Source of the DNA: Candidatus Nitrotoga sp. MKT
Lineage (GTDB): Bacteria; Pseudomonadota; Gammaproteobacteria; Burkholderiales; Gallionellaceae
NCBI GenBank assembly: GCA_003402345.1
Contig: QFXH01000005.1
Coordinates: 1-64,000 of the forward strand
Direction of reading: 5' to 3'
DNA length: 64,000 nucleotides
In this document: in pieces, positions 1 to 10,335 of the stretch
How the letters are laid out: each line of letters starts with the position of its first letter
Numbering within the stretch: position 1 is the first letter of the stretch
Notes under the pieces: model-generated
What the model saw: the letters and a program-made list of their open reading frames with translations, nothing else
What the model was told of the DNA's origin: nothing
Databases searched by the model: none
Translations under genes and position numbers: made by a program

Positions 1-393
1 CTAGATTCTTCATCGACGTTCGGGGTGTGGGTGGGAGAGTTCTCACTGAGTCTGTCCGCTGCACGGCAGAGGCTTGTCGATGTCCCTCCACCCCGGCTCC
101 TTCCAGTCTCTCAAGAAGGAGACAGAAACACCATACAAGCTTGTCGAAGCATAAGAAGCCATTCACATTTCGACAAGCTCAATGCGAACGGCTTTTTGGA
201 TAAACTGTGCCGGATTAATAAATGCGATACTTTCGGTGGTCTTGTGTTCAAGACCGTGAAGCAGTTGTCAATGCGCGGTGATGTTAAAGCTTGCTTGCAG
301 TGTGTGTACCCATGTGGCTGGCAGTGTTTTTGTCCTTGGCTAACGTGATAAAATCCGCACCCATCTCCTTCTCTGACTTATTGGAAATCCATC
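1..393. other. Intergenic region upstream of glyA
   Basis: No convincing gene is seen; the open frame covering much of it resembles no family and runs through a repeat. It contains a half copy of a palindromic element (137-219, listed separately). The last ~60 bases before glyA must carry its leader, but I cannot point to a clear promoter or riboswitch. Confidence 0.5.
137..219 (+). repeat. Half copy of a dispersed palindromic element
   Basis: This 83-base stretch matches 6327-6409 at all but three positions. It contains the inverted pair AGCTTGTCGAA / TTCGACAAGCT and ends in the same GTGCCGGAT-type terminus. The left half and left terminal inverted repeat present at 6287-6326 are missing here, so this is a truncated copy. 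REP-like palindromes with a TTCGACAAGCTC core are common in proteobacteria; linking it to a particular transposase is not possible from this window. Confidence 0.8.
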
Positions 394-1662
394 ATGTTCT
401 CTAGCAAAAACACTATCGCTCATACTGACCCTGAATTATGGGCAGCGATTCAAGATGAAAGTCGCCGTCAGGAGGATCATATTGAGTTGATCGCTTCAGA
501 AAATTACACCAGCCCGGCGGTAATGGAAGCGCAGGGCAGCAAATTGACCAACAAATATGCCGAAGGGTATCCCGGCAAGCGCTACTACGGCGGCTGCGAA
601 TACGTAGATGTGGCGGAGCAATTGGCAATTGACCGCGTAAAGGCTTTATTTGGCGCTGAATATGCCAATGTTCAGCCGCACTCCGGCTCGCAAGCCAATC
701 AAGCGGTATATCTGTCGGTGCTCAAGCCGGGCGACACCATCCTCGGCATGTCGTTGGCACACGGCGGCCATCTGACTCATGGCGCTTCTGTAAATCTGAG
801 TGGCAAGCTTTATCACGCCGTTGTTTATGGCCTCAACGAAAAAGAAGAGATTGACTACGATGCAGTGGAAAAGTTGGCTCAGGAACATAAGCCCAGGATG
901 ATCGTCGCCGGTGCTTCCGCCTATGCGCTGGTGATCGACTGGAAGCGTTTCCGCGCCATCGCTGACAGCGTAGGGGCGTATTTGTTCGTGGATATGGCCC
1001 ATTATGCAGGACTGGTGGCGGCCGGTTATTATCCCAGCCCAGTGGGCATCGCTGATTTTGTCACCAGCACCACCCACAAGACGTTGCGTGGCCCACGTGG
1101 CGGCATTATCCTGGCTAAGGCGGAATTTGAAAAAATGCTTAATTCCGCGATATTCCCTGGTGTACAGGGCGGTCCCTTGATGCATGTAATTGCTGCCAAA
1201 GCCGTGGCGTTTAAAGAGGCAATGGGCAAGGAGTTCAAGGAATGCCAGAAACAGGTGATTGATAATGCCCGTGTGATGGCCAAGGTATTGCAGGAGCGCG
1301 GCTTGCGCATCGTATCAGGACGCACAGATTGCCACATGTTTCTGGTAGACCTGCAATCCAAGCAAATCACCGGCAAGGACGCCGAGACGGCGCTAGGGCG
1401 TGCGCATATTACGGTGAACAAAAACGCCATCCCTAACGACCCACAAAAACCGTTCGTTACCAGCGGAATTCGCATCGGCAGTCCGGCGATGACTACGCGC
1501 GGCTTTAAAGAGTTAGAAGCGGAGAAGCTGGCACACCTGATTGCGGATGTACTGGATGCGCCGCATGATGATGTGGTGATTAACCGCGTGGCTGCAGATG
1601 TGAAGCAGCTATGCGCAAAATTTCCAGTTTATAGTCACAGTAACAGAAGGAAAGAGGATTAA
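394..1662 (+). CDS. glyA: Serine hydroxymethyltransferase
   Basis: Cytosolic PLP enzyme that interconverts serine plus tetrahydrofolate with glycine plus 5,10-methylene-THF, feeding one-carbon units to purine, thymidylate and methionine synthesis. The 422-residue length is normal. The substrate-site stretch SENYTSPAV lies at about 35-43, YPGKRYYGG at 59-67, and the PLP Schiff-base lysine is K229 in [13 protein letters not shown]. The C-terminus carries a slightly extended polar tail after CAKFPVY. The ATG start matches the family N-terminus. It is followed by nrdR, the usual betaproteobacterial order, and is probably the first gene of the run into the riboflavin genes. Confidence 0.98.
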   Translation: MFSSKNTIAHTDPELWAAIQDESRRQEDHIELIASENYTSPAVMEAQGSKLTNKYAEGYPGKRYYGGCEYVDVAEQLAIDRVKALFGAEYANVQPHSGSQANQAVYLSVLKPGDTILGMSLAHGGHLTHGASVNLSGKLYHAVVYGLNEKEEIDYDAVEKLAQEHKPRMIVAGASAYALVIDWKRFRAIADSVGAYLFVDMAHYAGLVAAGYYPSPVGIADFVTSTTHKTLRGPRGGIILAKAEFEKMLNSAIFPGVQGGPLMHVIAAKAVAFKEAMGKEFKECQKQVIDNARVMAKVLQERGLRIVSGRTDCHMFLVDLQSKQITGKDAETALGRAHITVNKNAIPNDPQKPFVTSGIRIGSPAMTTRGFKELEAEKLAHLIADVLDAPHDDVVINRVAADVKQLCAKFPVYSHSNRRKED

Positions 1663-1755
1663 GAAAAATCGAGCTACTATGATTTTTTGTTTGTTTTGTT
1701 ACGCCGCAATTTCCGTTTTTCGATTGCCGTTTTCCGCTTTTTGTTCTTCAAGCCT

Positions 1756-2235
1756 ATGAAATGCCCATTTTGCAAAGGCCCTGACACCCAAGTGGTGGAT
1801 ACCCGCGAAAGCGAGGAGGGCGATAGTATCCGCCGCCGCCGCCGCTGCCTGTCTTGCGAAAAACGTTTCACCACTTATGAAACAGTCGAGCAGCGTATGC
1901 CGCAGGTGGTCAAGCAGAATGGCATGCGCGCTGAGTTCGATGAAGAAAAGTTGAGCACCAGTTTTAATCGCGCATTGCATAAACGACCGGTTCCGACAGA
2001 GCTGGTAGATGCGGCCATAGATCATGTAAAACAAAGAGTGTTTGCCCTTGGCGAACGTGAGATCGGCACCCGGCAAATCGGCGAGATGGTGATGAAGGAA
2101 TTGTTGAAGCTGGACAAGGTAGCCTACATTCGTTTCGCTTCGGTGTACAAAAGCTTCCAGGATGTGAGAGATTTTTCTGAGGCGGTCGAAGCGGTGCGTA
2201 AATCGCCTGTAAAGTCCAAACCGCGAGCGGGTTAA
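1756..2235 (+). CDS. nrdR: Transcriptional repressor NrdR
   Basis: Represses ribonucleotide reductase operons by binding NrdR boxes, sensing ATP/dATP through an ATP-cone domain. The protein is 159 residues when started at MKCPFC, which is the family N-terminus; the open frame extends upstream only through a TTG start with an unlikely leader. A zinc ribbon is visible (C3, C6, C31, C34), followed by the basic SIRRRRR stretch used in DNA contact and an ATP-cone from about residue 49. The C-terminus ends in a short lysine/arginine-rich tail. It lies between glyA and ribD, the common proteobacterial context. The Shine-Dalgarno sequence is weak. Confidence 0.96.
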   Translation: MKCPFCKGPDTQVVDTRESEEGDSIRRRRRCLSCEKRFTTYETVEQRMPQVVKQNGMRAEFDEEKLSTSFNRALHKRPVPTELVDAAIDHVKQRVFALGEREIGTRQIGEMVMKELLKLDKVAYIRFASVYKSFQDVRDFSEAVEAVRKSPVKSKPRAG

Positions 2236-2237
2236 AC

Positions 2238-3371
2238 ATGCTGTCCACGCAAGATAGTTTGTGGATGGCTAAGGCGTTGCACTTGGCGGAGCGCGGTCTA
2301 TATACCACCAGCCCCAATCCGAGAGTCGGTTGCGTGTTGGTACGCGATGACAAGATCGTGGGTGAGGGCTGGCACCAATATGCGGGTGAACCTCATGCGG
2401 AAGCGCATGCATTGCGCGCAGCCGGGGACGCGGCGCGCGGTGCAACTGTTTACGTTACGCTCGAGCCTTGCAGCCATCAGGGCAGAACTCCGCCCTGTGC
2501 TGACGCGTTGATTGGTGCAGGTGTGACACGCGTGGTAGCGGCAATGCAAGACCCTAATCCGCAAGTGGCAGGACGAGGTATGGAAAAATTGCGCGCTGTA
2601 GGGATCGAGGCCGAGTGCGGATTGATGGAAGTTGCGGCGCGTGAACTGAACATTGGATTTTTCTCACGAATGACGCGCGGTTTACCGTGGCTACGCAGCA
2701 AGATCGCCATGAGTCTGGATGGACGCACAGCATTGAATAATGGAATGAGCCAGTGGATTACTGGTGCAGCAGCGCGGCAAGATGTGCAATATTGGCGCGG
2801 GCGCTCATGCGCGGTGCTTACCGGCATCGGAACGGTGCTGGCTGATGATCCGCAGCTTAACGTGCGTGAACCGCAAGTAGCCATTCATGAGCCGCCATTG
2901 AGTGCCCACGGGATTAAAGCCATACGACAGCCATTGCGTGCGGTGTTGGATAGCCAGCTGCAATTGCCGCTAACGGCACGCATCCTGTGCGGTGGTAATG
3001 TGGTGGTTTACACTGCCACATCAGATTTTCAAAAAAAGGCCGCACTCGAAAAATTGGGTGTGCGCGTTGTTGTGTTGCCAGGTGGGTGTGGGCGTGTAGA
3101 TTTAATTGCGATGCTACGCGACCTGGCTGCAAGCGGCTGCAACGAAGTGCTGGTGGAAGCGGGCAGTATTTTGAATGGCGCGCTGTTCCAAGCGGGGCTG
3201 GTGGATGAGTTGGTGCTGTATTTAGCGTCGCAGTTGCTCGGTGATAGGGCGCGCGGCATGGCACAATTGGGGGAATTAACGATGCTAGACCAGCGCGTAG
3301 AACTGGAATGGCAGGATGTACGCCATGTCGGTAAGGATTTACGTATCGTGGCACGGGTGCGTCATAAATGA
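2238..3371 (+). CDS. ribD: Bifunctional diaminohydroxyphosphoribosylaminopyrimidine deaminase / 5-amino-6-(5-phosphoribosylamino)uracil reductase
   Basis: Catalyses the second and third steps of riboflavin synthesis from the GTP cyclohydrolase II product. The N-terminal deaminase zinc site is visible as HAE (H53, E55) and PCSHQGRTPPC (C78, C87). The C-terminal reductase domain begins near residue 150 (LPWLRSKIAMSLDGR) and includes LVEAGSILNGALF. Length 377 residues, normal for RibD. It starts 2 bases after the nrdR stop, suggesting translational coupling, and leads a ribD-ribE-ribBX-ribH-nusB run. Confidence 0.97.
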   Translation: MLSTQDSLWMAKALHLAERGLYTTSPNPRVGCVLVRDDKIVGEGWHQYAGEPHAEAHALRAAGDAARGATVYVTLEPCSHQGRTPPCADALIGAGVTRVVAAMQDPNPQVAGRGMEKLRAVGIEAECGLMEVAARELNIGFFSRMTRGLPWLRSKIAMSLDGRTALNNGMSQWITGAAARQDVQYWRGRSCAVLTGIGTVLADDPQLNVREPQVAIHEPPLSAHGIKAIRQPLRAVLDSQLQLPLTARILCGGNVVVYTATSDFQKKAALEKLGVRVVVLPGGCGRVDLIAMLRDLAASGCNEVLVEAGSILNGALFQAGLVDELVLYLASQLLGDRARGMAQLGELTMLDQRVELEWQDVRHVGKDLRIVARVRHK

Positions 3372-3431
3372 ATATTTATTTGGCCACAAATCATGGAAAG
3401 TTATATGCACCCGACGAAATCGGAATGCAGC

Positions 3432-4028
3432 ATGTTTAGTGGCATCATCGCAGACGTGGGCATCATTGAACGCGCGGAAGGCCGTGATGGGGGTCTGGAT
3501 CTCTCCATAGCCACTCATGCGCTCGGCATGGAGGACGTACAACTTGGCGACAGCATCGCAGTGAACGGCGTGTGTCTGACTGTCGTAAAAATTGATGGCA
3601 ATCGTTTCAGTGTGAATGTGTCGCGAGAGACGTTGAATTGTACGGTCGGGCTGGAAGTGCAGGGTGTTTGTGTCAACTTGGAAAAAGCGTTGCGCCTGGC
3701 TGACCGGCTGGGCGGGCATCTGGTGAGTGGCCATGTGGATGGCGTCGGTGAGGTGGTGGAGTTCACCGATCTCGAAGAAAGCTGGAAACTTAGCGTGCGT
3801 GTGCCGCAATCATTGGCAAAATACATCGCGGTAAAGGGTTCCATCACAATTAATGGGGTGAGCCTGACAGTGAATCAGGTTGAAAGTGATGTGTTCAGCG
3901 TGAATTTAATTCCGTACACATTAGAGGTGACCACACTGAAAGAATTGCGTGCTGGCGTTAAGGTTAATGTGGAAATTGACCTTATCGCGCGTTACGTTGA
4001 GCGCATTATGCAGGCGAGGAGTGATTGA
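3432..4028 (+). CDS. ribE: Riboflavin synthase, alpha subunit
   Basis: Dismutates two molecules of 6,7-dimethyl-8-ribityllumazine to riboflavin and the ribitylamino-pyrimidine. The family N-terminus MFSGII fixes the start at 3432; a longer frame from 3393 adds 13 residues without support. Two lumazine-binding repeats are visible: about residues 1-90 ([13 protein letters not shown] in the first) and 98-190 ([15 protein letters not shown] in the second). Length 198 residues. The stop overlaps the leader of the next gene by a few bases. In some naming schemes this gene is called ribC. Confidence 0.96.
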   Translation: MFSGIIADVGIIERAEGRDGGLDLSIATHALGMEDVQLGDSIAVNGVCLTVVKIDGNRFSVNVSRETLNCTVGLEVQGVCVNLEKALRLADRLGGHLVSGHVDGVGEVVEFTDLEESWKLSVRVPQSLAKYIAVKGSITINGVSLTVNQVESDVFSVNLIPYTLEVTTLKELRAGVKVNVEIDLIARYVERIMQARSD

Positions 4029-4030
4029 AC

Positions 4031-5116
4031 ATGACAGACATTGCACCGATACAAGAAATTATTGCCGAAATCCGCGCTGGACACATGGTAGTGCTGGTGG
4101 ACGAGGAAGACCGTGAGAACGAGGGCGACCTGTTGTTTGCCGCCGAATTTGTTACGCCTGAGAAAATAAATTTCATGGCCAAGCATGGGCGTGGACTGAT
4201 TTGCCTTACCTTGACCGACGCACATTGCAAGCAACTTAACCTACCGTTAATGGTGCGCGACAATGGTTCGCCGTTGGGAACCAATTTCACACTTTCCATC
4301 GAAGCGGCGAGCGGTGTGACGACGGGGATTTCTGCAACCGATCGTGCGCGCACCGTGCAGGTTTCCGTGAATAAAAATGCCAAGCCTGCCGACATCGTTC
4401 AGCCGGGACATATTTTTCCGCTAATGGCACAAAAAGGCGGTGTACTGGTGCGCGCTGGCCATACCGAAGCGGGTTGTGATTTGGCGCAATTGGCAGGACT
4501 AACCCCCGCCTCAGTTATCTGCGAAATTTTAAAAGATGATGGCGAGATGGCACGCTTGCCCGACCTGATAACCTTCGCGCAACTGCATGGCCTGAAAATC
4601 GGCACCATCGCCGACTTGATCGAACATCGTAGCCAGCATGAAAAGCTGGTCGAGCGCGTGGCAGAACGGTCAGTGCAAACTGCTTATGGCACATTCGATC
4701 TAATCAGCTATGTGGACAAAACAACGCAGCGCACCCATCTGGCCTTGGTTAAGGGTGACATCCAGCCGCAAATTGAGACACTGGTGCGCGTACATGAGCC
4801 GCTGTCAGTGCTGGATTTTCTGGAGCAGGCAAGTTTCAAGAATTCAATCAGCGTGCATGATGCGATGCTTAAAATTAGCCAGTCATCCGCCGGTGTATTG
4901 GTGTTATTGCATCGCAACGAAACTTCGAGCGACTTGTTAGCGCGGGCCGTCGCCAAGCCTGATGCACACCATATTTCCCAGTGGGATTTGCGCAGTTACG
5001 GCATTGGCGCGCAGATTCTGCGCGACCTGAATGTCGGCAAGATGCGCCTGCTCGCTACCCCGCGCAAGCTGCCGAGCATGGCGGGATTTGGTCTTGAAGT
5101 TGTTGGTTATGCATAA
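4031..5116 (+). CDS. ribBX: RibBX: 3,4-dihydroxy-2-butanone 4-phosphate synthase with a degenerate GTP cyclohydrolase II-like domain
   Basis: The N-terminal ~200 residues are a complete DHBP synthase, making the four-carbon unit of riboflavin from ribulose 5-phosphate; [11 protein letters not shown] (25-35) and HTEAGCDLA are its active-site stretches. The C-terminal ~160 residues resemble GTP cyclohydrolase II by position and by the ending [20 protein letters not shown], but the three zinc-binding cysteines and the EGRGIGL-type catalytic motif are absent. This matches the RibBX variant described in Proteobacteria, in which the second domain lacks cyclohydrolase activity. A true ribA should therefore lie elsewhere. 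Start chosen at ATG 4031; a TTG at 4025 is also in frame. Confidence 0.92.
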   Translation: MTDIAPIQEIIAEIRAGHMVVLVDEEDRENEGDLLFAAEFVTPEKINFMAKHGRGLICLTLTDAHCKQLNLPLMVRDNGSPLGTNFTLSIEAASGVTTGISATDRARTVQVSVNKNAKPADIVQPGHIFPLMAQKGGVLVRAGHTEAGCDLAQLAGLTPASVICEILKDDGEMARLPDLITFAQLHGLKIGTIADLIEHRSQHEKLVERVAERSVQTAYGTFDLISYVDKTTQRTHLALVKGDIQPQIETLVRVHEPLSVLDFLEQASFKNSISVHDAMLKISQSSAGVLVLLHRNETSSDLLARAVAKPDAHHISQWDLRSYGIGAQILRDLNVGKMRLLATPRKLPSMAGFGLEVVGYA

Positions 5117-5213
5117 CACGAATAAACCACGGCATTTTCAATTAATCGTCACATTACAAGCGTTTCCAGCATCCCCTGACAATGGCAAACTGGGCGGGCT
5201 ATCAGGATAAATA

Positions 5214-5666
5214 ATGAAAGAAATCGAAAAGAATCTGAACGGCGCAGGAATGCGCATTGGCATCGTACAAAGCCGTTTTAACCCAGTGATTTGCGAAGGC
5301 CTTCTGGCTGCCTGCCGAGCGCAGCTTGCCCAGCAAGGGGTGATTGATGCGGACATCACGTTGGCGAGTGTGCCTGGCGCATTAGAAATTCCATTGGTGT
5401 TGCAGCGGATGGCGCAAAGCGGAAAGTTCGACGCCCTTATAGCCCTGGGCGCGGTAATTCGCGGGGATACTTACCACTTTGAAATTGTGGCGAATGAATC
5501 CGCACGCGGGGTGAGCGAAGTACAACTGCGTGGCGGCTTGCCCATCGCCAATGCCATTCTTACAACCGATGTCGATGAACAGGCAGAGGAACGCATGAAT
5601 ACCAAAGGCGCGGAAGCTGCCTTAGTGGCAATTGAGATGGCAAATCTATTGAAGGAACTGGCATGA
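5214..5666 (+). CDS. ribH: 6,7-dimethyl-8-ribityllumazine synthase
   Basis: Condenses the ribitylaminopyrimidine with dihydroxybutanone phosphate to form lumazine, the substrate of riboflavin synthase; the family assembles into icosahedral or pentameric shells. At 150 residues it has normal length. Visible motifs are [13 protein letters not shown] near the N-terminus, VPGALEIPL in the middle, and [14 protein letters not shown] containing the catalytic histidine. The 97-base gap after ribBX holds no evident gene. The stop codon overlaps the nusB start as ATGA. Confidence 0.97.
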   Translation: MKEIEKNLNGAGMRIGIVQSRFNPVICEGLLAACRAQLAQQGVIDADITLASVPGALEIPLVLQRMAQSGKFDALIALGAVIRGDTYHFEIVANESARGVSEVQLRGGLPIANAILTTDVDEQAEERMNTKGAEAALVAIEMANLLKELA

Positions 5667-6139
5667 GCGAACCAACTATCAAGGCAAAAGGACTTCCAAA
5701 AAGTTCGCGCCGTCGCTCACGCGAACTAGCTTTGCAAGGCATCTATCAATGGCGCTTGACTAGCGACGACCGAGAGCAAATTGAAAAACAAATTCTTTCT
5801 GACAAGGGAATGGGCCGCTGCGATGTGGAATTTTTCAGCAAATTGTTGCGTGGCGTACTGACACAACATGCAGAACTTGAGACGGTTGTTGCCACGCACC
5901 TTGACCGTGCCCTGGATGAACTCAGTCCGGTTGAGTTTGCTGTCTTGATGATTGGTGTATACGAGTTAACATTTCACCCAGAAATCCCCTATCGCGTGGT
6001 TATTAACGAAGCGGTAGAACTTGCCAAAACGTTTGGTGGTACAGACGGACACAAGTTCGTTAATGGCGTGCTGGACAAAGTGGCGGCGCAAGTTCGTGCA
6101 GTTGAAGTACACGGGGATAGCGGTAAAGTTGTTGCGTGA
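5663..6139 (+). CDS. nusB: Transcription antitermination factor NusB
   Basis: RNA-binding helical protein that, with NusE (S10), loads on boxA of rRNA leaders to prevent premature termination. The 158-residue protein has the typical basic N-terminus ([17 protein letters not shown]) and the conserved [14 protein letters not shown] and [12 protein letters not shown] stretches. It overlaps ribH by 4 bases, the usual ribH-nusB arrangement. The normal follower thiL is absent; an intergenic stretch with a mobile palindrome begins here instead. Confidence 0.97.
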   Translation: MSEPTIKAKGLPKSSRRRSRELALQGIYQWRLTSDDREQIEKQILSDKGMGRCDVEFFSKLLRGVLTQHAELETVVATHLDRALDELSPVEFAVLMIGVYELTFHPEIPYRVVINEAVELAKTFGGTDGHKFVNGVLDKVAAQVRAVEVHGDSGKVVA

Positions 6140-7330
<1,191 letters not shown>

Positions 7331-7520
7331 TTTTCTCAAATGCTTAGGCGGATTCAAGAACCAACCACAATAGTTAATGTTTAATCGCAGCTTTTACAAG
7401 CTCCACCATGCACACGGAACAACCTTAAAATTTGGGACGCGTCGTTTTTGGCACATCCCACTTGAATGCAGAGTTAATCAAAAAATGGGACATTAAGACT
7501 TAACTCCGTTGCTCATGAAT

Positions 7521-9923
7521 TTACTTGGCATAGAACGCAATTCGCTCCAGTATCATCGGCTTGCTCCCGGCTGCCTTCCAATTAAATCGGATACGTTTAA
7601 ATTCTGTATCGGCATACTGGCCCGTCAACGGCAGCATTAAACCAGCGCTGACTCGTTGCAGCCTGGACAACTCAGTGGTGGCGACCAAGGTGATCCATGC
7701 TCCATTCGACGTTTGTCCTTCCACCCCGACCTCCGTAACCGTTTCAGGTTCGGTAATTTTTATGACAATCGCTTGATAACTGGCTGGTTGAAAAGCGATG
7801 TCATCCGGTGATTCAAGTGAACTTTGTGCACCACGAACGGTGCTTAAGGTAAATTTTCCCGGAGCGATTTGACCCTGTGTATTTCCAGAAGGAAGCCAGC
7901 CGTCTCCATCCGCGTGCTCCCCTGCACCAAAAGTCCACAAGCGCGATCGGCGGGGCAGATTAGCGTGCGAGATCATAAACGTCTTTATCGCATCTTCCAA
8001 AGGCGTATCACGCAGAGCTGTATAAGAAATAAAGCCTGCTTGATCGGCAAATATGCCTCGGCTACCGTTCCATGCCATCGGTGAAATAAAGCGTGCACCA
8101 TAATTATGGATGTCCCTCAATGACCGGTAAGCCTCAGCAAAATTCGCTAGACGTTTCGGATTGCGTAAATCGGCAGTATTGTGTTCGACCACTGCCCAAT
8201 CAGAGTCGAGTTTGCGGAATACTGAAAACAACGAGCGAGATTCTTCCATCCTGACCTGATTGGCGGCACTTGATCCATAGAGAATTGCACCGAGATGTCC
8301 ATTGGATGGCATCGCCCCATCAACTGACATGCCGCCCATATCAGTGTTTTTCACGGGGCTGTTCAAATAGATAGGGAATGGCATACCGAGCGTATCCGGT
8401 GCCATGAAACCTTGAGCGGAATATATAAACTCCTTACCTATTCCGACTTCGCCAATCCATTGCGAAAGTTCATCGTAATGCAGTTTAACCAGATGACGGC
8501 GAAAGTGCTCCCACTCTGTTACCCATGCATCTTTCCAGAACGGATTAATATGCGTTGGAAATATTCGAGGTGGATCAACATCTTCCCAACGCTTGAACTG
8601 ACGTCCGCTCAACGCATTCACGTCATCCAGCGTTAGCGGCCTTTCTTTTTTGTAATGGGAAAGGTCAGGCCCGCCCGCAATGATTCGACCGGAGTATGGC
8701 CCACTTCCCTGCAACCATTCGCGAAACTGGCGCAAGGTACCGGGGTTATAGTCGTACCATTGCCGACCCTCAAAAAAAGGATTCAAGTACACATCTGGGT
8801 CAGTGGTTATGCCGATAAAAAGTGCCGGGTGTTGAGCCGCAAATTTACGGATGATGGACGCGGCATGCTGCAAATTACGTTTTTTGTAATGTCGATTTTT
8901 TGTAGCGTAAATGTTAAAGGCTAGGGAGCGGCCGAGTTCGGGTGAATCCATGGAACCGGAGAGATTCTTCAGATAATCATCCGCCATCACTTGATTTTTT
9001 TCATTCCACTGCAAATTGGCAACATCTTGTTCGAGCACGTCATTGATGTCCCATTCCGGTGCGTCGCACGCGGCATCGGCCCAAATTCCGCCATTCAGCG
9101 TGAACAATACAGGTAACTGGTGTTTGACCGCGTAATCGATAACGCCGTTCAGACTGTCTTCGGCGATCGTCCGCGTGCCACATTTGCGACTGGACGGGAA
9201 GTCGGCATCGAAAGCGTAATCGCTGGCCCTGCCTTTGGTTGTGCGCAAATAGAGAATGGGAACTCGAATGCCGACCTTAACGGTATCACTTTCGTAAGGC
9301 CGAAATATAGTATCAACATCCGTTGCGCCCCCGCTGGCAATATTGCTGGTGGCCATGATGAAATAGAACACGTCATCACGCTTCAACCCGCGTAACTTGA
9401 GAAGATCGGACCATGTCTGTTTGGCATTTAATGCCGGTAGCGTGCGCCGAGTGAGAACACTTTCTCCACCCTGTTTGTCAGTGACGACCAGTTCCAACGT
9501 TTGCAACTCAATAGGCCGGTTTGAAATGTCGACTTTACCTTCAAACCCTGCTTTACCCGAGTCCGGATAGCCTGGGAAGGTTTGAGCTACGTCCGCACGC
9601 GGCACGGCAATGGTAAGAGGTATTCTAAGCTTGCCGTTCAAAACCAACTCTACACGTGCAATACCCGCTTTACTCACAGCCCATCCGAGCACGGAAATTT
9701 TTCCGCCGTCAGTAGATTCTTCATTCAATTTGTCGACGAACCCTAAAATTGGCGTTGTTGCAGGATTCGTAGCGATTGCTGGGGTGTGAAGCCATTGTGG
9801 GCGGTATGCTTTTATCAATACGTAACTACCGCTACACAGCAATAGCACGAGAGTAAATAGCAGCAAAATTATCGATAGCCGCTTCGTGCTAAAGGAAGTT
9901 TTCATGTTCTGTTCAATACTCAT
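7521..9923 (-). CDS. Membrane-anchored glycoside-hydrolase-like protein of unknown function
   Basis: About 800 residues from the ATG at 9923 (alternative ATG at 9905; neither has a good ribosome-binding site, and the frame runs on to a TTG at 9971). One N-terminal membrane segment (about residues 16-38) predicts a signal-anchor with the body outside the cytoplasm. Residues ~75-160 look like a beta-sandwich (VLGWAVSKAGIARVELVLNG). The centre (~200-620) has the feel of a TIM-barrel polysaccharide enzyme, with TLRQFREWLQG and many aromatic and acidic residues. The C-terminal ~130 residues resemble a discoidin/carbohydrate-binding fold. I do not recognise a named family and cannot assign a catalytic pair. 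Convergent with cld; its upstream neighbour is a transposon remnant. Confidence 0.7.
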   Translation of the reverse strand: MSIEQNMKTSFSTKRLSIILLLFTLVLLLCSGSYVLIKAYRPQWLHTPAIATNPATTPILGFVDKLNEESTDGGKISVLGWAVSKAGIARVELVLNGKLRIPLTIAVPRADVAQTFPGYPDSGKAGFEGKVDISNRPIELQTLELVVTDKQGGESVLTRRTLPALNAKQTWSDLLKLRGLKRDDVFYFIMATSNIASGGATDVDTIFRPYESDTVKVGIRVPILYLRTTKGRASDYAFDADFPSSRKCGTRTIAEDSLNGVIDYAVKHQLPVLFTLNGGIWADAACDAPEWDINDVLEQDVANLQWNEKNQVMADDYLKNLSGSMDSPELGRSLAFNIYATKNRHYKKRNLQHAASIIRKFAAQHPALFIGITTDPDVYLNPFFEGRQWYDYNPGTLRQFREWLQGSGPYSGRIIAGGPDLSHYKKERPLTLDDVNALSGRQFKRWEDVDPPRIFPTHINPFWKDAWVTEWEHFRRHLVKLHYDELSQWIGEVGIGKEFIYSAQGFMAPDTLGMPFPIYLNSPVKNTDMGGMSVDGAMPSNGHLGAILYGSSAANQVRMEESRSLFSVFRKLDSDWAVVEHNTADLRNPKRLANFAEAYRSLRDIHNYGARFISPMAWNGSRGIFADQAGFISYTALRDTPLEDAIKTFMISHANLPRRSRLWTFGAGEHADGDGWLPSGNTQGQIAPGKFTLSTVRGAQSSLESPDDIAFQPASYQAIVIKITEPETVTEVGVEGQTSNGAWITLVATTELSRLQRVSAGLMLPLTGQYADTEFKRIRFNWKAAGSKPMILERIAFYAK

Positions 9924-10078
9924 AGAGATAATTAAAAATGTCCAATCGTTCGCTACAAAAAACGTATACAAAGTCGCTCATTGTCGTTGTGTAAACGTTC
10001 AGCAACAAGAGATAACAGATACCCTCATCGTATGCGACGTTCCTCGCTAGACGCCAATAGCTGGCACACGTCAATATT

Positions 10079-10252
10079 ATGGGGCAGGATGTTTCTGGTT
10101 ACGATGGTAATTGTGTATTGATAAGGGAAAACGATGTCAAGGGTATCGAGCTGGCTATTCGGGTAGTAGACAACTATTTGGCACGTTGGGGCTTTAAACC
10201 AAAAAAACCATTAAAAATATACGAGCAGTGTTTTAAAACCTTCCAGACTTAA
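10079..10252 (+). pseudogene. IS630-family transposase remnant fused to a ghost gene leader
   Basis: A 57-codon frame. Its C-terminal half (GIELAIRVVDNYLARWGF, KPKKPLKIYEQ) resembles the DNA-binding domain of IS630-type transposases, whose usual form is YLKRWGFTPQKP..RAYEQ. The DDE catalytic domain is missing and the frame stops at 10252. The first part (10086-10140) is instead similar to the leader and start codon of the gene at 12069, so the frame is a chimera, not an intact gene. No terminal inverted repeats were identified. Confidence 0.6.
10086..10140 (+). repeat. Degenerate copy of the 12022-12077 gene leader
   Basis: Reading 10086-10140 against 12022-12077 gives shared blocks GTTTCTGGTT, ATTGATAAGGGAAAA and GATGTCAAG, with one small gap. 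The shared part includes the ribosome-binding site and the start codon of the downstream propeller gene. In this copy the frame from that ATG closes after ten codons. It looks like the remains of a duplicated gene start. Confidence 0.65.
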
Positions 10253-10335
10253 CTTAACGAACAGTATCCAGCCATTGTGACCGCACATACATTGTTATAA
10301 CGAAACCAGATAATATGAACCGAATAGCATAATCA

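Noticed and set aside
25-348. 107-codon frame before glyA as a gene
   Set aside because: It crosses the palindromic element, lacks a ribosome-binding site and has no protein-like motifs.
646-1185. Long antisense frames within glyA and many other genes
   Set aside because: They are codon-bias shadows of well-identified genes on the other strand.
9905-9971. TTG start at 9971 for the glycoside-hydrolase-like gene
   Set aside because: It adds residues before the signal-anchor and has no ribosome-binding site; ATG 9923 is simpler.
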